64,000 bases of DNA from UBA1672 sp051967755 (lineage in GTDB: Bacteria; Pseudomonadota; Alphaproteobacteria; Micavibrionales; Micavibrionaceae): NCBI GenBank assembly GCA_051967755.1, contig JBQDYD010000002.1, positions 490,874-554,873 of the forward strand. Direction: 5' to 3'. The notes beneath the pieces were generated by a model, which was not told the origin of the DNA, made no database searches, and worked only from the letters and a program-made list of their open reading frames with translations. The translations under genes were made by a program, and so were the position numbers. Positions 61,054 through 64,000 of the stretch are shown piece after piece (positions within the stretch are counted from its first letter, which is position 1; every line of letters begins with the position of its first letter).

Positions 61054-61959
61054 TTACTTTCCTCCGATTGCCTGCTGGACATTGACTTCGTTCATATAGT
61101 TTTCGCATTCACTGGCGCGCAGCACCATCGTACCCGGGCCAACCGATTCAAAGATTTCAGAATAGAGCGCGTTTTCACGCAAACCGTTAATCAAATGAAT
61201 GCGCTTTACGCCTGCGTTAAGCGCGGCAAGGCAGTTTTCCATCTTTACCTGCATGCCGTCCGTCACAATGCCGTCTTTGATCAGGCCGGGGATGTCTTCG
61301 CCTGTCACCATCAGGGCGGTTTCACCGTTAATGCGCACGCCGTCAACATCGCTCATGAAAATCAACTTATCGGCCTGCAGGCCAACGGCCAATTCCGTTG
61401 CAATCGTATCGGCGTTGATATTGCATAAATATCCGTCTTCACTGATCGATAGGCACGGGCAGGCAATAAAGTCTGCGATTTTGAGCTTACGATTGACGGG
61501 GCGCGGATAGGTCGCCTTGATATCCCCGACAAAGCCGAAATCGACGGGCTTTTTCGGGCGTAGTGCGACGCTCATCCAATCTGATGGGACGGCGTTAAAG
61601 CTCATCCCCTCGACGTTATTACGTTGCATCGCTTCGTAGATGCTAAGGGATAAATCACCGCCGATTACTTCGCGGATGACTTGCATTGTCGCCGCATCGG
61701 TGATGCGTCTGCCTTCATGCTTTTGCACATCGATGTTGCGCTCTTTCAGGGCTGCATCAATCGCATTGCCGCCGCCGTAAATCAGCACAACCTTAATGCC
61801 GACCATGTTCAGTTCTTTGATATTCGCAATCAGGGCGTTGCGCGCCGTTTCATCCTCAATCACGCTGCCGCTGGCTTTGACGATAAATAAATTGTCGCGG
61901 AATTTGCTCTCATAAAAAGCATTAATGAAAAAATCGGGGAGGGTGGAGTTAGCAGGCAT
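61054..61959 (-). CDS. argB: Acetylglutamate kinase
   Basis: A 301-residue amino-acid kinase phosphorylating N-acetylglutamate. VLIYGGGNAIDAALKER is the glycine-rich loop, FVGDIKATYPRPVNRKLKI (split as GFVGDIKA) and CLSISEDGYLCNINADTIA are the substrate/ATP blocks, and KLIFMSDVDGV follows. AAGGA is seven bases before the ATG. It is often the arginine feedback target; the N-terminal helix typical of arginine-sensitive hexameric enzymes (LPDFINAFYESKF-like segment) is present here as LPDFFINAFYESKFRDNLF. It follows argC. Confidence 0.96.
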   Translation of the reverse strand: MPANSTLPDFFINAFYESKFRDNLFIVKASGSVIEDETARNALIANIKELNMVGIKVVLIYGGGNAIDAALKERNIDVQKHEGRRITDAATMQVIREVIGGDLSLSIYEAMQRNNVEGMSFNAVPSDWMSVALRPKKPVDFGFVGDIKATYPRPVNRKLKIADFIACPCLSISEDGYLCNINADTIATELAVGLQADKLIFMSDVDGVRINGETALMVTGEDIPGLIKDGIVTDGMQVKMENCLAALNAGVKRIHLINGLRENALYSEIFESVGPGTMVLRASECENYMNEVNVQQAIGGK

Positions 61960-61969
61960 GGTTTCTTCC

Positions 61970-62968
61970 TTATGGGTATACGGGGCTTAAGAGGTTTAGC
62001 CCGGTGGCTTCGTCATAGCCACAAATGAGGTTCATATTTTGCAGCGCGCACCCGGCAGCACCTTTGACAAGGTTATCCAGCGCGCCTTGCACGATGTAAT
62101 TATGATCTGACACTTTTCTATAGTTCAAATCACAGAAATTAGAGCCGACAATGTCTGCAAGGCTGACCACATCCTGAAATCTGATGAAGGGGGCATCCTT
62201 ATAGACATCGGCCGCGCATTTCGGTTCTTGCCCTGCTTTGGTTGTGACAAAAGCGGTTGCAAAGATGCCGCGTGTGAACGGCCCTGATGTCGGCACGAAA
62301 TTAAGCTGATCTTCCGTGATGTCGGCGCTCGCGCAAATCTCGGGTATGTGTCTGTGTTTATTCACATTATAGCTTTTCATATTGTGATTACGCACGGGGT
62401 GATGCGTGCCGTCACTGGCCGATTTCCCTGATCCGCTGGAGCCTGTCACCGCCATGATGTTGGCGCTTTCTATTGTGCCCGCATAGGGGAAGAGCATCAG
62501 TTGAGAGAGCAGTGCGAAGCAGCCCGGGTTCGCAATCAGCTCTGCCTTGGCGATCGCATCTTTACCGACGATTTCAGGCGCGCCGTACACGGCTTCTTTC
62601 AGCAGGTCTGCATGGTTATGCGGAACGGCATAAAATTTCTCGTAAGTCGCGACGTCTTTTAATCTGAAATCCGCAGACAGATCGATGATTTTGACCTTAC
62701 CGAATAAGGCGGCAACCGTGTCTTGCGCCGTTTTGTGGGGCAGGCATAAAAACACTACATCACTATCATCAGCGATTTTATCCAGATCAGGGTTGCTGAC
62801 CGTATAGTTTAAATGCGCCAGATGCGGGTAGACCTCTGCAATGCTTACCCCGTCATGTTGACGTGAGGTAATATGCGCGATCTCCACATTTGGATGCGCT
62901 TCGAGCAGTCTTAAAAGCTCCAGGCCTGTATAGCCCGTTATGCCGATAATTGATACGCGTGTAGCCAT
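61970..62968 (-). CDS. argC: N-acetyl-gamma-glutamyl-phosphate reductase
   Basis: A 332-residue NADP-dependent reductase. The nucleotide fold VSIIGITGYTGLELLRLL is at the start, and the catalytic Cys150 lies in IANPGCFALLSQL; FVTKAGQEPKC-type C-terminal segments are present. I start at the ATG at 62968, with GGTGA seven bases upstream, rather than at 62992, which gives an 8-residue unconserved extension. Its start region overlaps the 3' end of the upstream P-loop gene by about 31 bases. Confidence 0.96.
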   Translation of the reverse strand: MATRVSIIGITGYTGLELLRLLEAHPNVEIAHITSRQHDGVSIAEVYPHLAHLNYTVSNPDLDKIADDSDVVFLCLPHKTAQDTVAALFGKVKIIDLSADFRLKDVATYEKFYAVPHNHADLLKEAVYGAPEIVGKDAIAKAELIANPGCFALLSQLMLFPYAGTIESANIMAVTGSSGSGKSASDGTHHPVRNHNMKSYNVNKHRHIPEICASADITEDQLNFVPTSGPFTRGIFATAFVTTKAGQEPKCAADVYKDAPFIRFQDVVSLADIVGSNFCDLNYRKVSDHNYIVQGALDNLVKGAAGCALQNMNLICGYDEATGLNLLSPVYP

Positions 62969-63939
62969 CTTGAAATCACCAAATCTAACCATTCTGTTGT
63001 TGGGTTGAACGCGTTATAGGCAATAACGTCTAATTCTTCCCGTAAAATATCCTTACCGACTTCATTATCGGTAACAGGGCCGCTAATCACATCAATCGGT
63101 ACGCCCAATCTTTTGCATTCTCTTGCCAGACCAATCGCACCGATCGGATCCCCCGCACATCCAATATGCAAACGAACATTTTTCTGGATTTCAGGGGTTT
63201 TCAGAATGCCGTCAACGCCGTATTTGCCCATCAAACCGTCACCAAATTCAACAATGATGGCATCGGGGTTATCTTTGCTCAGGTAATCCAGAGCGCCTCT
63301 GGTCATATCGGCGACCAGTTCATCGTCAATATTGGCGGTGGAGGTAATCCCCGCATCGACAAACGACACCGCATTATAAACGCCGTAATCCTGCATTTTA
63401 TAAAGGTCTCTGAGCGCACCAACACCTGTGAGTTTCGTGCCTGCAAGCCTCATACCCATGCGAGTTAGGGTTTTTGTAATCTCAATCGCAACGGTGGTTT
63501 TACCGCTATCCATGCTTGTCCCTGTCACGATGATTAGGGGAATATCGCTTTTCATGCTTTTTTGGGGGCTGTAGAGCATCTTTTGATTGATGTTCAGTTG
63601 CTTGCCTCTTTTTGTAATACCGCCGAGCACCCTGATACGAAGGGGGTTACCCACTTCTTTTGTGTTGGCACTGGTACATACACCGGCAACGCCGCCAAGA
63701 TTAAGAAGGTGAATAATATCACCTGTCTTCAGGTTTTGCGGCAGATCACCGACAAACCCCTTTAGCGCTCTTCTCTGTCCCAGAGCGACGGCGATTGTGT
63801 CACCTTTTTTAAGTTTGGACATTCTGCCTGATGGAAGCTCAAGCTCATTATAAACGGACTTGTCTTCCAAAACTTCCGCTGCCAAAACCGTACCCATTTC
63901 TGTGGGCAAGTCGGCTTGCGGATCATTATTCACAGACAC
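62938..63939 (-). CDS. P-loop NTPase-like protein preceding argC
   Basis: A 333-residue protein with an N-terminal beta-rich segment (about 15-110), then a P-loop GTSMDSGKT (140-148) and downstream KLTGVGALRDLYKMQDYGV and VEFGDGLMGKYGVDGIL blocks. The nucleotide-binding C-terminal domain looks like the dethiobiotin-synthase/DUF1611 branch of P-loop proteins (KLTGxG). Other members of that wider group act on amino acids or cofactors. Its tail overlaps argC by about 31 bases, so it is the first complete gene of the arginine operon in the window; an arginine-related role is an inference from context. The start is a GTG with no clear ribosome-binding site. Confidence 0.75.
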   Translation of the reverse strand: MSVNNDPQADLPTEMGTVLAAEVLEDKSVYNELELPSGRMSKLKKGDTIAVALGQRRALKGFVGDLPQNLKTGDIIHLLNLGGVAGVCTSANTKEVGNPLRIRVLGGITKRGKQLNINQKMLYSPQKSMKSDIPLIIVTGTSMDSGKTTVAIEITKTLTRMGMRLAGTKLTGVGALRDLYKMQDYGVYNAVSFVDAGITSTANIDDELVADMTRGALDYLSKDNPDAIIVEFGDGLMGKYGVDGILKTPEIQKNVRLHIGCAGDPIGAIGLARECKRLGVPIDVISGPVTDNEVGKDILREELDVIAYNAFNPTTEWLDLVISRWLHAYQLSA

Positions 63940-64000
63940 ATTATGGCGAAGATTCAGATCTGTTTATGCATCTTCTTGAGCGTGTATCCGATGATCATGC

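Noticed and set aside
63954..64000. Possible C-terminal end of another minus-strand gene at the right edge
   Set aside because: Two frames stay open to the edge, one ending in TAA at 63964-63966 and one in TGA at 63954-63956. With fewer than 16 codons I cannot choose between them.

Overview
The window reads as a chromosomal segment of a motile alphaproteobacterium. The clearest lineage markers are ChpT (the CckA-to-CtrA/CpdR phosphotransfer protein) and MipZ (the division-plane ParA-like ATPase), both largely restricted to alphaproteobacteria. They sit beside a chemotaxis operon and ordinary housekeeping genes (acnA, lepA, purH, rpsU, argBCDFGH). Many acidic, unrecognised proteins, a moderate GC content and dense short-gap operons would fit an under-studied order such as a Micavibrio-like group; that placement is inference. 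I see no rRNA, tRNA, insertion sequence, integrase, phage module or CRISPR array.

Layout. 1-4013 (minus, except a lone HELKH-motif gene): folD-yggT, then a thioredoxin/CcmI-like cytochrome c maturation pair behind a trans-sulfuration PLP enzyme, with an unreported 52-residue membrane ORF between. 4014-4542: intergenic region with a well-formed promoter-to-terminator small RNA candidate on the minus strand, opposite acnA (4543-7215). 7.3-14 kb: small unknowns, a CheZ-like phosphatase, DUF3137, a DUF455 ferritin-like protein with a metaxin-type GST, and a second, weaker small RNA candidate. 14-21 kb: an inverse autotransporter with a beta-helix passenger, a lipoprotein, three membrane proteins, a DotI/IcmL-like secreted protein and lepA.

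21.8-31.8 kb is the most unusual part: six consecutive minus-strand genes with no family I recognise, ending in a clear terminator. They encode proteins of 1925, 724 and 199 residues with membrane helices, coiled coils, low-complexity acidic repeats and short shared AWN/AWxNPG motifs, plus three small acidic proteins. I read it as one uncharacterised envelope-associated assembly; its function is unknown.

32-40 kb: purH, then chpT-cheA-cheW-cheY-cheB-cheR transcribed as a block on the minus strand. No chemoreceptor lies in the window. The separate CheZ-like protein carries two FliM-like CheY-docking peptides. 40.3-49 kb: sugar-nucleotide genes (phosphoglucomutase/phosphomannomutase, galU), mipZ with a small membrane protein, an aminopeptidase P, a secreted duplicated-domain protein, rpsU with its terminator and a two-domain peptide ABC ATPase.

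49-57 kb: a mixed accessory stretch with a ThiE-like barrel, an HEAEH-motif protein, a class-3-lipase-like hydrolase without a signal peptide, argH, a PiT-like transporter and a PhnA-domain fusion. 57-64 kb: a tight arginine operon read right to left as P-loop NTPase, argC, argB, a DUF805 membrane protein, argD, argF, a candidate 45-residue membrane ORF and argG. It covers the route from N-acetylglutamate to argininosuccinate apart from the deacetylation/acetyl-transfer step (argE or argJ), and argH nearby completes it to arginine; argA, argJ and argE are not in the window.
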